A DNA stretch of 15,433 nucleotides, from assembly GCA_045580105.1 (NCBI GenBank), contig JAZNNH010000031.1, forward strand, positions 1-15,433. The letters are read 5' to 3'. The notes under the pieces were generated by a model, which saw only the letters and a list, made by a program, of their open reading frames with translations, made no database searches and was not told the DNA's origin. Shown here piece by piece: positions 6,907-14,234 of this stretch (within the stretch, counting starts at the first letter, position 1; every line of letters starts with the position of its first letter). Position numbers and translations under genes: made by a program. This DNA is from RGIG5579 sp045580105. Lineage in GTDB: Bacteria; Bacillota; Clostridia; Oscillospirales; SIG627.

Positions 6907-6917
6907 AGCGCCTCCTT

Positions 6918-6939
6918 ATTGATAAAGATTCCTATCAAT
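6918..6939. repeat. Inverted repeat just downstream of the lipoprotein promoter
   Basis: ATTGATA and TATCAAT are perfect seven-base arms separated by eight bases, lying between the -10 box and the AAGGAGG site of the lipoprotein gene. It could be an operator covering the transcription start or a leader hairpin. Confidence 0.4.
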
Positions 6940-6968
6940 AGTATATCGGTCTTGTTCTGTCGCGTCAA
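6940..6968 (-). promoter_or_regulatory. Sigma-A promoter of the lipoprotein gene
   Basis: On the minus strand TTGACG (6968-6963), a 17-base spacer and TATACT (6945-6940) precede the 5' leader of the lipoprotein gene. The match is close to consensus. Confidence 0.72.
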
Positions 6969-6994
6969 GATGGCAATTGTCAAAAAATAACGTG

Positions 6995-7021
6995 GCAAAT
7001 TCGTTCTATGAGCATAAAATG
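6995..7021 (+). promoter_or_regulatory. Possible mother-cell (sigma-E/K-like) promoter of dpaA
   Basis: CATAAAATG at 7013-7021 resembles the -10 of sporulation mother-cell sigma factors (CATACANT for sigma-E, CATANNNTA for sigma-K). A weak GC at 6995-6996 could serve as a -35 for the sigma-K type at 16 bases. No good sigma-A promoter is visible before dpaA, and in Bacillus subtilis spoVF is transcribed in the mother cell by sigma-K. The match is tentative. Confidence 0.3.
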
Positions 7022-7050
7022 AGGTGTGGAACAAGAAAAGGAGATGCCAA

Positions 7051-7824
7051 ATGCGCGAAATTTATATTTACGGAACAGACCGACGATTTGATTTGATTGC
7101 ACAGCGTTTCAAGAGCGAGGGAAAAACGGTGTTTCGCGAGGGGGTTTCCCGCGAGCCCGCCGTTTACCTCTTCGGGCTGAATGCTGACAAGGAACAAATC
7201 CGTTTGCAAATGGAGCAAATGAAACCGGAAAGCACCGTTTTCCTTTCAAGAAGCAACGATGCCCTGCAACAACTTGCCTTGGAAAAAGGACTTGAAATCA
7301 TATCTTTGATGGAAGAGACATCCTACGTGTCATCCAACGCCGCGGCGACCGCAGAGGGAACACTTGCCGCTGTGATCCAAGCGGTGCCGCGCACTCTGAG
7401 GGAAATTCGCGTTCTGATCTGCGGATTCGGCAATTGCGGAAAAGCCCTTGCCAAGCTGCTGCGCGCGTGCGGCTGTCAAGTTTTCATCTTTTCCCGATCG
7501 GGCTCGATGGAAGCAGCAAAAAAAGCGGGCTTTTCCCTCTGCCGCATCGCACAAGACCCGATGGACTGTTTTGACGTCATTCTCAACACCGTACCGGCAC
7601 CGATCTTCTCCGATGCCGTGTTAGCGCGCATCCCGTCCGGCACCCATCTGTTTCAAATCGCAAGCGGGTGTTCCGGAATGGATCCGAGCCAATTGGAAAA
7701 ACAAGGCATTCTCTTTCACCCGCTCCCGGGCTTGCCGGGAAAAGTTGCGCCGGAAAGCGAAGCGGATACGATCCATCAAATTCTATCCCGATCTTGTTCC
7801 GATTTCAAACAAGAAAGGCAGTGA
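7051..7824 (+). CDS. dpaA: Dipicolinate synthase subunit A (SpoVFA)
   Basis: Subunit A of dipicolinate synthase, which acts in the mother cell to make dipicolinic acid from an intermediate of lysine biosynthesis; the product is loaded into the spore core with calcium. The 257-residue protein has a divergent N-terminal domain, the conserved SNAAATAEGTLAAVIQ segment (95-110) and an NAD(P)-binding Rossmann motif GFGNCG (125-130). It is somewhat shorter than the roughly 290-300 residues of Bacillus SpoVFA. The start is ATG 7051, five bases behind AAAGGAGAT; an upstream in-frame ATG at 7024 lacks a ribosome site. dpaB follows after six bases, making a two-gene operon. Its presence is strong evidence for an endospore-forming lineage. 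Confidence 0.88.
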   Translation: MREIYIYGTDRRFDLIAQRFKSEGKTVFREGVSREPAVYLFGLNADKEQIRLQMEQMKPESTVFLSRSNDALQQLALEKGLEIISLMEETSYVSSNAAATAEGTLAAVIQAVPRTLREIRVLICGFGNCGKALAKLLRACGCQVFIFSRSGSMEAAKKAGFSLCRIAQDPMDCFDVILNTVPAPIFSDAVLARIPSGTHLFQIASGCSGMDPSQLEKQGILFHPLPGLPGKVAPESEADTIHQILSRSCSDFKQERQ

Positions 7825-7830
7825 ACCCTC

Positions 7831-8397
7831 TTGAAACCAGTCATCGGCTTTGCTCTCACCGGTTCTTTCTGCACCTTGAGCAAAACCTTTTCATTGATGA
7901 AATCCCTGCAGGAAAAATACGAGATCGTACCCATTGTATCCGAGCGAGTTGCCTCCACCGACACTCGCTTTTTTAAAAAGGAAGAGGTGTTCGAACAAAT
8001 CCGCTCCGTTTGCGGAAAAGATCCCATTTGCACCATCACGGAAGCAGAGCCATTGGGACCGAAGAATCTTCTGGATCTTATGGTGGTTTGTCCCTGCACG
8101 GGAAATACCCTTTCCAAAATGGCACTGGGGATCACGGACACCAGCGTAACCATGGCGGTCAAGTCGCACCGCAGAAACCAAAAAAACGTACTCATCGCCC
8201 TTTCCACCAACGACGCCCTCTCGGGCTCTGCGGCAACCCTTGGGCTTCTGCTGCAGAAAAAGGGCTTTTTCTTCGTGCCGTTGAAGCAAGACGATCCGGC
8301 ACAAAAGCCGTTTTCTCTGCAATCTGATTTTTCTCTCGTCCCCGACGCCATTGAAGAAGCTTTGCAGGGCAAAAACCTTAGCCCTTTGTTTCCTTAA
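7831..8397 (+). CDS. dpaB: Dipicolinate synthase subunit B (SpoVFB)
   Basis: Flavoprotein-type subunit B of dipicolinate synthase, partner of DpaA. The 188-residue length is typical. It starts with IGFALTGSFCTL, the flavin-binding type opening, and carries the family blocks VVCPCTGNTLSKMALGITDT (85-104), KSHRRN and ALSTNDALSGSA. The frame begins with a TTG at 7831. The nearest ribosome site (AAAGG at 7814-7818) is inside the end of dpaA and about 12 bases away, so translation may be coupled to dpaA. An intrinsic terminator follows directly. The assignment is secure because of the adjacent dpaA and the motif set. Confidence 0.9.
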   Translation: MKPVIGFALTGSFCTLSKTFSLMKSLQEKYEIVPIVSERVASTDTRFFKKEEVFEQIRSVCGKDPICTITEAEPLGPKNLLDLMVVCPCTGNTLSKMALGITDTSVTMAVKSHRRNQKNVLIALSTNDALSGSAATLGLLLQKKGFFFVPLKQDDPAQKPFSLQSDFSLVPDAIEEALQGKNLSPLFP

Positions 8398-8401
8398 AAG
8401 A

Positions 8402-8433
8402 AAAAACCGTAAGAGTGTTCTCTTACGGTTTTT
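8402..8433. terminator. Bidirectional intrinsic terminator
   Basis: A perfect 14-base-pair stem (AAAAACCGTAAGAG with CTCTTACGGTTTTT) closes a TGTT loop at 8416-8419. The A-rich and T-rich ends give a U tract in both directions, ending dpaB on one strand and the carD-like gene on the other. Confidence 0.92.
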
Positions 8434-8436
8434 GTA

Positions 8437-8943
8437 TTAAAGGGATGTTTCCAATTCGCTGCGAATCGATTCGGCAATCTTGTCATACTCTTTTTGCAGA
8501 ACCACGGAAAACTCAAAGTAAATCAAATTTTCCGCATCTTTGAGAAAATAATCGTCCGTCGTATGGATTCTCTTTCCCTCTGCGGCAATCTCTTTTTTGT
8601 GAGAATAGATGGTCTTGATCAAATACAGAGCATCCCTGCGATCTCCGGAGGACAGCGCCTTTTTGGCGTTTTCACTGCGAAGGCGAAACGATCGCTCCCA
8701 CTGAACGGGCCGGCTTTTCACGTCCCGCACGATCTGATGGATTTGCTCGGCGGTAAGAAGCGGCAACATTTTTTCCACCAATTCCGAATTTTGAGTCGGA
8801 ACGTAAAGAAGAGAACCGGGTTTGAAAAGAGGCATCAAAACGTAATAATCCTGTTCCTCTCCGCCGAATTGCATCGAGCGAATCTCTTCAATGCGGCAAA
8901 CGCCTGCCTGACCATATCGAATTTTGTTGCCAACTTGGAACAT
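8437..8943 (-). CDS. CarD/CdnL-family transcription regulator
   Basis: Small cytosolic protein of the CarD/CdnL/TRCF-interacting family, whose members bind the RNA polymerase beta subunit and alter promoter-complex stability. The 168-residue product opens with the CarD Tudor-like domain (FQVGNKIRYGQAGVCRIEEI, then DYYVLMPLF and SLLYVPTQNSE), followed by a helical C-terminal domain rich in charged residues (about 70-168). The ATG at 8943 is four bases behind GAGGAG; an in-frame GTG at 8955 would place the ribosome site inside the gene. It has an extended -10 promoter and shares a bidirectional terminator with dpaB. Its regulon cannot be inferred from the neighbours. Confidence 0.87.
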   Translation of the reverse strand: MFQVGNKIRYGQAGVCRIEEIRSMQFGGEEQDYYVLMPLFKPGSLLYVPTQNSELVEKMLPLLTAEQIHQIVRDVKSRPVQWERSFRLRSENAKKALSSGDRRDALYLIKTIYSHKKEIAAEGKRIHTTDDYFLKDAENLIYFEFSVVLQKEYDKIAESIRSELETSL

Positions 8944-8999
8944 ATTTCTCCTCACTTCAATCCAATGAAAAAGCCCTGTTGCTTTTTTCCTACCCCTAT

Positions 9000-9008
9000 A
9001 TTATAGCA
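9000..9008 (-). promoter_or_regulatory. Extended -10 promoter of the carD-like gene
   Basis: On the minus strand TGC-TATAAT forms a perfect extended -10 element, about 55 bases before the start codon. No good -35 box is present, as is usual for extended -10 promoters. Confidence 0.6.
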
Positions 9009-9058
9009 TATTTTCTCGATTTTTGGAGAAAGAAATTTCCGATTTTTTCTTTAAATTT

Positions 9059-10438
9059 TTACTTATTTTTGGGAATTGAGTTTCCTGACAACAACCGCCG
9101 AGCAAAAAAACGAAGCGTGAAAACCGAAAGAGACGACAGAACAAGCCCCGCAACAAAAAAGATGGCAACAAACAGGAACGAAAGTGCATGCGCGCGTTCC
9201 TCCCGCTCGGGTGGCTCGCCGACCGTCTCTTGCGCCGAAACCTCCTGCCACGCCAAAACCTCTTCCGATTCATAGCAATGCTCCGAGTCGAGAATCGGAA
9301 ACGAGGCAAACAGCGCCGTCTGCCCCTGCCCGGGATCGGGACAAAGCGAAGTCGGCAGCCCCTCATACACCGGAATCTGAAAGGTGAGCGGAAGCGCCAT
9401 CAGCCCCATTTGCCGATACAGTCGCCCCAAGCGATCTCCTTCCGTTTTGGCGGCACCGATGTTTTGCATATACTGCGCCCAGAAATTGCGACTTTGCCCG
9501 TTGTCCGCGAGAGAGCGCACGTCCACGTTCCATTTTTGCAAATACAAGGTGTTCTGATTTCGTTTGATATATTCGCCTGCCAGTTTTTCCACACCGCCTG
9601 CCAAGCCCTTCTCCAGTGTATCCCAGCCCATCTTTTGCGCATGCCGGGCGCCGTTGTAATACACCCAAAAAGCGCCGGAGCCCGATGCCGACACGTGAAA
9701 GGGATTGAAGTACCCGTCAAGAGACAAAAGCGTTTGCTTGTCAAAGCCCGATTGCGGGGACAGGATCAACTTCCCACCCTCTCTTTGAACGTCGCCGGAA
9801 TACCACGCAAAAAGACGTTCTCCCGCCGTGCCGGTGAGGAGCACACTTCCCTCTTTTCCCTGTTCCTGAAAAAGCCGCACAGCAAGGAAGAGCGGGTCCA
9901 CGCCCGCCCCTTTTCCGAGCGAAAGCAAAAACTGCGGATCCACCGTTCCCTCCAATGCCGATCCGGAAAGGGCGCGCGCGATCGAGCCCGCATCCGATTG
10001 GTTCGAATCGGAAAGAAGCAGAAACTGAAAGATGCTTTCCTCGGAAAGATGATTGCGCGGGTCTAAAAAATAAGCCACCGCCGCGCGCGAGGCGCGATAG
10101 GCCCCGGTATCGCTTCGGAAAACTTCCTCGTGTCGATACGCAAGGTAAGAGGTCTGCGCGGAAACCAAAGAGCGCTCTTTTTCTTTGCATTCTTGCTCCA
10201 ACACGTAGGAAAAATCATAATTTTCCCCCGCCTTGCGGGAAAGCTCGGTAACCAAAAGCGGCTCAAAGCTCCAATTCGGATGCAAAACAGAAAGTGCACA
10301 TAGACCCGTGCAATACGATTCCGGAAAGCCCGCCTGTCTGAATTCTTTACAATTCTTACATTCCGACCGAGCTTGGACGTCAAACGAACTCCCAAATAAT
10401 AAAAGAATCAAAACCAAAAAACAAAGCGTTTTTTTCAC
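9059..10438 (-). CDS. Exported glucosaminidase-like cell-wall hydrolase, C-terminally anchored
   Basis: Probable peptidoglycan hydrolase of the endo-beta-N-acetylglucosaminidase type. From GTG 10438, behind GGAGGTGA, it has 459 residues; an ATG at 10459 lies upstream of that ribosome site. A signal peptide spans 1-23 (cleavage after VQA). The next segment has four cysteines (C27, C30, C43, C47) around FPESYCTGL, and HPNWSFEPL matches the lead segment of clostridial glucosaminidases. SRAAVAYFLDPRNHL (117-131), VDPLFLAVRLFQEQG (180-194, likely catalytic Glu192), GYFNPFHVSASG (242-253) and NTLYLQKWNV (296-305) are family blocks. A membrane helix at about 419-445 with a basic tail suggests anchoring at the cell surface. 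It is monocistronic upstream of the carD-like gene. I see no convincing promoter or terminator of its own. Confidence 0.82.
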   Translation of the reverse strand: MKKTLCFLVLILLLFGSSFDVQARSECKNCKEFRQAGFPESYCTGLCALSVLHPNWSFEPLLVTELSRKAGENYDFSYVLEQECKEKERSLVSAQTSYLAYRHEEVFRSDTGAYRASRAAVAYFLDPRNHLSEESIFQFLLLSDSNQSDAGSIARALSGSALEGTVDPQFLLSLGKGAGVDPLFLAVRLFQEQGKEGSVLLTGTAGERLFAWYSGDVQREGGKLILSPQSGFDKQTLLSLDGYFNPFHVSASGSGAFWVYYNGARHAQKMGWDTLEKGLAGGVEKLAGEYIKRNQNTLYLQKWNVDVRSLADNGQSRNFWAQYMQNIGAAKTEGDRLGRLYRQMGLMALPLTFQIPVYEGLPTSLCPDPGQGQTALFASFPILDSEHCYESEEVLAWQEVSAQETVGEPPEREERAHALSFLFVAIFFVAGLVLSSLSVFTLRFFARRLLSGNSIPKNK

Positions 10439-10463
10439 GCGCCTCACCTCCCAAACCATTGTA

Positions 10464-10506
10464 CCGTCCCCTTTTTGCGAAAAAAGAAGAAGGACGGCAT
10501 TTTTTT
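10464..10506 (+). terminator. Terminator-like hairpin upstream of the hrcA operon
   Basis: CCGTCC (10464-10469) pairs with GGACGG (10492-10497), with an internal T/A-rich partial stem, followed by CA and seven T. No plus-strand gene precedes it, so it may block transcription running antisense through the glucosaminidase gene. On the minus strand it would be a leader hairpin of that gene. Confidence 0.35.
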
Positions 10507-10571
10507 GTTAACACGCTTTTTTTCGGGCAAAATAGCAGATAGGATGCAGGAAAGATTTGTTAATTTTTTGT

Positions 10572-10590
10572 AATGATATTGACAATCATT
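10572..10590. promoter_or_regulatory. Fur/PerR-like palindrome over the hrcA -35 box
   Basis: AATGAT-N7-ATCATT is a perfect palindrome with the inner form TGATATT-G-ACAATCA, close to the 7-1-7 layout of Fur-family operators (TGATAAT-N-ATTATCA). It fully covers the TTGACA -35 box. A chance match in AT-rich sequence is possible. Confidence 0.38.
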
Positions 10591-10612
10591 TCCTTTCGTG
10601 GTAGAGTATAAT
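10579..10612 (+). promoter_or_regulatory. Promoter of the hrcA-grpE-dnaK-dnaJ operon
   Basis: A perfect TTGACA (10579-10584) is followed at 17 bases by a weak TAGAGT (10602-10607) and at 22 bases by a perfect TATAAT (10607-10612). One of these is the -10; the CIRCE operator begins nine bases after TATAAT, at the expected transcription start. Confidence 0.7.
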
Positions 10613-10620
10613 CAAAGAGA

Positions 10621-10647
10621 TTAGCACTCAAACTAAGAGAGTGCTAA
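10621..10647. promoter_or_regulatory. CIRCE operator (HrcA binding site)
   Basis: TTAGCACTC (10621-10629), a nine-base spacer and GAGTGCTAA (10639-10647) match the CIRCE consensus perfectly. It lies between the promoter and the hrcA start, so HrcA represses its own operon and heat shock relieves this. Confidence 0.98.
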
Positions 10648-10668
10648 TAACCGAAAAGTGGTGAGAGA

Positions 10669-11715
10669 ATGGATTTGTCCCTGCGAAAAAAAGCGATTCT
10701 CAAGGAAGTGATCGACACCTTCATCGCAACCGGTGAGCCGGTCGGTTCCAAAGCCGTTATGAGCGCTCTTCGTCCTGCTTGTTCTTCCGCGACTATTCGC
10801 AACGAAATGAACGATTTGGAAAAGCTGGGCTTATTGGAACAGCCCCACACTTCCGCCGGACGAATTCCCACCACGCGCGGCTATCGGCTTTACGTCGACT
10901 CTTTGATGGAAGAATGCACCCCGACCTTTGAAGAAACCCTGCTGCTGCAATCTCTTTTGTCCAATCAAATCCGAGAGACCGATCAAATCCTTTCCGATAT
11001 GACCACGCTTCTGGCAAAAATGACCGGCTACGCGGTCGTGTGCTTTATGGGGGAGAGCTTGGGAACCATTGAGCGCTTCGAGGGCGTGTTTGTTAATCCC
11101 GGCAGTTTTCTCTTGGTTTTGATCACCTCCTCCGGAAAAGCCGTCACCAAGCAACTAAACGTTGAGATTCCCTTGAATCCCGAAGCCGTTTGCTTCATCA
11201 TCAAAGCGCTCAACGATCATTTGGCAAAAAAAGAACTCGGTGCCGTCACGCTGGAGCGCATCATCGCAATGGAAAAAGAATTGGGAGATTACAAAATTTT
11301 GATCGCCCCGCTCCTGCAGGTGATTTACGACATCGTAGCCCAAATGGGAGAAGAGAGCGTGCTGGTCAAAGGCATCTCCAATCTTCTGTCCTATCCCGAA
11401 TTTCAGGAAGGCGGGATCGTTTCGGATCTGCTTGCGCAGTTGGAGGATGAAGATCTCCTTCTCGCCCGCTTCCGTCAAAACGCCACCGACCACATCCGCG
11501 TGCATATTGCCACCGGCGGGGTCGGGCTGGATCTTGCCAGCGTCATCACCTGTCCCTTTCGCTTGCGCCACAACCTCAAAGGCACGGTCTGCATCATCGG
11601 CCCCAAGCGAATGAATTACTCCAAGGCCATGGCAAAGCTTGAATATCTGTCAAAACAAATCAACGCGGTCCACGGATTCGAACCGAAGATCCCGCTGATC
11701 GAAACAAAGGAATGA
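10669..11715 (+). CDS. hrcA: Heat-inducible transcription repressor HrcA
   Basis: Repressor of class I heat-shock genes that binds CIRCE and depends on chaperonin GroEL to stay folded and active. The 348-residue product has the N-terminal winged helix (SLRKKAILKEVIDTFIATGEPVGSK onward, with recognition segment SSATIRNEMNDLEKLGLLEQPHTSAGRIP at about 39-67), followed by the GAF-like dimerisation region and a C-terminus typical of the family (GPKRMNYSKAMAKLEYLSKQI). The ATG at 10669 follows GGTGAGAG. The stop codon overlaps an ATG of the next frame (ATGA), so grpE is closely coupled. The CIRCE directly upstream shows autoregulation. Confidence 0.97.
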   Translation: MDLSLRKKAILKEVIDTFIATGEPVGSKAVMSALRPACSSATIRNEMNDLEKLGLLEQPHTSAGRIPTTRGYRLYVDSLMEECTPTFEETLLLQSLLSNQIRETDQILSDMTTLLAKMTGYAVVCFMGESLGTIERFEGVFVNPGSFLLVLITSSGKAVTKQLNVEIPLNPEAVCFIIKALNDHLAKKELGAVTLERIIAMEKELGDYKILIAPLLQVIYDIVAQMGEESVLVKGISNLLSYPEFQEGGIVSDLLAQLEDEDLLLARFRQNATDHIRVHIATGGVGLDLASVITCPFRLRHNLKGTVCIIGPKRMNYSKAMAKLEYLSKQINAVHGFEPKIPLIETKE

Positions 11716-11720
11716 TAATA

Positions 11721-12263
11721 ATGGCAAAGAAAAAAGAAGAAATCAAAGAAACCGAACTGGAAACGGAAACCATCCCCGCTGCCGAGGAGGATTCCCGTCA
11801 AGAAGAAATGGATACCGCAAAGCTTGAAAAAGAGTTGGAAGAAACCAAGGCGCGTCTTGCCGAAACGGAAGACCGCTATCTTCGCACCTTGGCAGAATAC
11901 GATAATTTTAAAAAGAGAAGCATCAAAGAAAAGGAAGATCTTTACAGCTCCGCCACCTCGGACGTGATCAAAAAGCTTCTTCCCGTATTTGACAATCTCG
12001 ATCGCGCACAGCTCTCGCAGGACAGCGATTCTTACCGCAAAGGCGTGGAAATGATCCTGACTCAGTTTGCCGAAACCCTCGCCTCGATGGACGTTCGCTC
12101 CATCGCAAAAGAAGGCGATGAATTCGATCCCGTCTTTCACGAAGCCATCTTCCGGGAAGAAAAAGAGGACGTTCCCGAAAACACCGTAACGGAGGTCCTG
12201 CAAAAAGGATACGCCTTCGGTGATAAGGTGATCCGCCACGCAATGGTCAAAGTATCCGGCTAA
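11721..12263 (+). CDS. grpE: Nucleotide exchange factor GrpE
   Basis: Co-chaperone that releases ADP from DnaK. The 180-residue product has a charged N-terminus, a long coiled coil (about 35-75, KLEKELEETKARLAETEDRYLRT then the conserved AEYDNFKKRS), and the beta-wing domain with VIKKLLPVFDNLDRA, DEFDPVFHEAI and GYAFGDKVIRHAMVKVS. I chose the ATG at 11721 because AAAGG (11706-11710) has suitable spacing; an in-frame ATG at 11712 that overlaps the hrcA stop is too close to that site. It is second in the hrcA operon, and dnaK starts 59 bases downstream. Confidence 0.96.
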   Translation: MAKKKEEIKETELETETIPAAEEDSRQEEMDTAKLEKELEETKARLAETEDRYLRTLAEYDNFKKRSIKEKEDLYSSATSDVIKKLLPVFDNLDRAQLSQDSDSYRKGVEMILTQFAETLASMDVRSIAKEGDEFDPVFHEAIFREEKEDVPENTVTEVLQKGYAFGDKVIRHAMVKVSG

Positions 12264-12322
12264 AACCGTTTCGATACAAATCATAAACAAACGAAATCAA
12301 TTACCTTAAGGAGGAATTTACA

Positions 12323-14167
12323 ATGGGAAAAATCATTGGTATTGACTTGGGCACCACAAACTCTTGCGTAGCCGTTTTTGAAGGCGGCGAACCCGTGGTC
12401 ATCCCCAACCCCGAAGGAGCCAGAACCACCTCTTCTGTGGTGGCTTTCTCCAAGACCGGCGAAAGAATGGTCGGTCAGATCGCAAAGCGTCAAGCTATCA
12501 TCAACCCGGAACGCACCATCGCTTCCATCAAAAGAGATATGGGTACTGCCCGCAAAGTGGAAATTGACGGAAAGGGCTATACCCCTCAGGAAATCTCCGC
12601 TATGATTCTTCAAAAGCTGAAGACCGATGCGGAAAACTATCTCGGATGCCCCGTAACGGAAGCGGTGATCACCGTTCCCGCATACTTCTCCGACGCACAG
12701 CGTCAGGCAACCAAGGATGCCGGTAAGATCGCCGGCTTGGAAGTCAAGAGAATCATCAACGAGCCCACCGCAGCAGCACTGGCTTACGGCATTGACAAGG
12801 AAATCGAACAGAAGATTATGATCTACGACTTGGGCGGCGGAACCTTCGACGTTTCGGTTCTCGAGATCTCCGACGGCGTGTTCGTGGTGGTTGCCACCGC
12901 AGGTAACAACCGTTTGGGCGGTGACGACTTCGACGACAAGATCATCAACTGGATTGCCGATCAGTTCCAGAGAGAGCACGGCATTGACCTGCGTCAGGAA
13001 AAGACTGCACAGCAGAGATTGAAAGAAGCCGCTGAAAAGGCAAAGATCGAGCTTTCCGGTATGCAGTCCACCAGCATCACGCTTCCCTTTATTTATGCAG
13101 ATGCCAACGGCACCAAGAACTTTGATGCAACCCTCACCCGTGCCAAATTCAACGAATTGACCGCAGATCTGGTCGAAAAGACCATGGGTCCGACCCGTCA
13201 GGCACTGTCCGATGCCGGACTCAAGCCCTCTGACATTGCCAAAGTCCTTTTGGTCGGCGGTTCTTCCCGTATCCCCGCCGTGCAGGACGCAGTGAAAAAC
13301 TTCATCGGCAAAGAACCCTTCAAAGGCATCAACCCCGACGAATGCGTTGCCATCGGTGCTGCTATCCAAGGCGGTGTTTTGGGCGGTGACGTCAAAGACG
13401 TTCTGCTTCTCGACGTATCTCCTCTTTCCTTGGGTATCGAAACCTTGGGCGGTGTGTTCAACAAGCTCATCGAACGCAACACCACCATCCCCGTGAAAAA
13501 GAGCCAAATCTACTCCACCGCCGCGGACAATCAGACCTCCGTGGAGATCCACGTACTGCAGGGCGAAAGAGAAATGGCAAGAGATAACAAGACCCTTGGC
13601 AGATTCACCTTGGACGGAATTCCCCCCGCGATGCGCGGCGTTCCTCAGATCGAGGTTACCTTCGACATTGACGCAAACGGCATCGTAAACGTTACCGCTT
13701 GCGACAAGGGAACCGGCAAGGAGCAGCACATCACCATCACCTCTTCCACCAATATGTCCAAAGAAGACATTGAAAAAGCAGTGAAAGAAGCGGAGATGCA
13801 CGCGGCAGAAGATAAAATCCAAAAAGAAAACGTAGAAACCAGAAACAACGCAGAAAACTTGGTATTCCAGTGTGAAAAGACCATGGCAGATGCAGGGGAC
13901 AAGCTCACCGAAGAAGACAAAGCCCCCGTCAACGCTGCGGTCGAAACCTTGAAAGAAACCCTCAAGACCGACGATTTTGCAAAGATCAAAGCAGATACCG
14001 AAGCTTTGACTCAGGCACTCTACAAGATCAGCGAAAAGCTGTATCAGGCAAGCGGAGCTGCCGGTGCACAGGGCTTTGACCCGAATACAGCAAACACTGC
14101 CGGCCAAGACGAAGGCGGCTACTACAACGCTGACTTTACCGACGCTTCCGACGAACAACCCAAATAA
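12323..14167 (+). CDS. dnaK: Molecular chaperone DnaK (Hsp70)
   Basis: ATP-dependent Hsp70 chaperone. The 614-residue length is normal for Gram-positive DnaK. The nucleotide-binding domain shows IDLGTTNS (7-14), NEPTAAALAYG (146-156), DLGGGTFDVS (169-178) and LLVGGSSRIP. The substrate-binding domain begins near 380 with LLLDVSPLSLGIETLGG, followed by the helical lid. The C-terminus, GGYYNADFTDASDEQPK, is a variant of the usual acidic DADFTEV-type tail. A strong AAGGAGG precedes ATG 12323. Its codon choice looks more uniform than that of the neighbouring non-chaperone genes, fitting high expression. A 13-base-pair hairpin without a U tract separates it from dnaJ. Confidence 0.98.
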   Translation: MGKIIGIDLGTTNSCVAVFEGGEPVVIPNPEGARTTSSVVAFSKTGERMVGQIAKRQAIINPERTIASIKRDMGTARKVEIDGKGYTPQEISAMILQKLKTDAENYLGCPVTEAVITVPAYFSDAQRQATKDAGKIAGLEVKRIINEPTAAALAYGIDKEIEQKIMIYDLGGGTFDVSVLEISDGVFVVVATAGNNRLGGDDFDDKIINWIADQFQREHGIDLRQEKTAQQRLKEAAEKAKIELSGMQSTSITLPFIYADANGTKNFDATLTRAKFNELTADLVEKTMGPTRQALSDAGLKPSDIAKVLLVGGSSRIPAVQDAVKNFIGKEPFKGINPDECVAIGAAIQGGVLGGDVKDVLLLDVSPLSLGIETLGGVFNKLIERNTTIPVKKSQIYSTAADNQTSVEIHVLQGEREMARDNKTLGRFTLDGIPPAMRGVPQIEVTFDIDANGIVNVTACDKGTGKEQHITITSSTNMSKEDIEKAVKEAEMHAAEDKIQKENVETRNNAENLVFQCEKTMADAGDKLTEEDKAPVNAAVETLKETLKTDDFAKIKADTEALTQALYKISEKLYQASGAAGAQGFDPNTANTAGQDEGGYYNADFTDASDEQPK

Positions 14168-14174
14168 TACAAAT

Positions 14175-14205
14175 TTCCCCCGAGCCGCAACACGGCTTGG
14201 GGGAA
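14175..14205 (+). other. Hairpin between dnaK and dnaJ without U tract
   Basis: TTCCCCCGAGCCG (14175-14187) and CGGCTTGGGGGAA (14193-14205) form a 13-base-pair stem with one G-U pair and loop CAACA. The following bases are TGGCTTTGAC, not a T run. It may be an RNA stability or processing element or a weak attenuator that lowers dnaJ relative to dnaK. Confidence 0.7.
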
Positions 14206-14234
14206 TGGCTTTGACAAGATAAGGAACAAGACAC

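Noticed and set aside
8967..8988. AAAAAGC-N6-GCTTTTTT hairpin upstream of the carD-like gene as a terminator
   Set aside because: The stem has only two G-C pairs and no gene on the plus strand ends there; it is most likely chance in AT-rich leader sequence.
9188..10066. 292-residue plus-strand open frame opposite the glucosaminidase gene
   Set aside because: It is basic, without recognisable motifs, and antisense to a gene with conserved family blocks.
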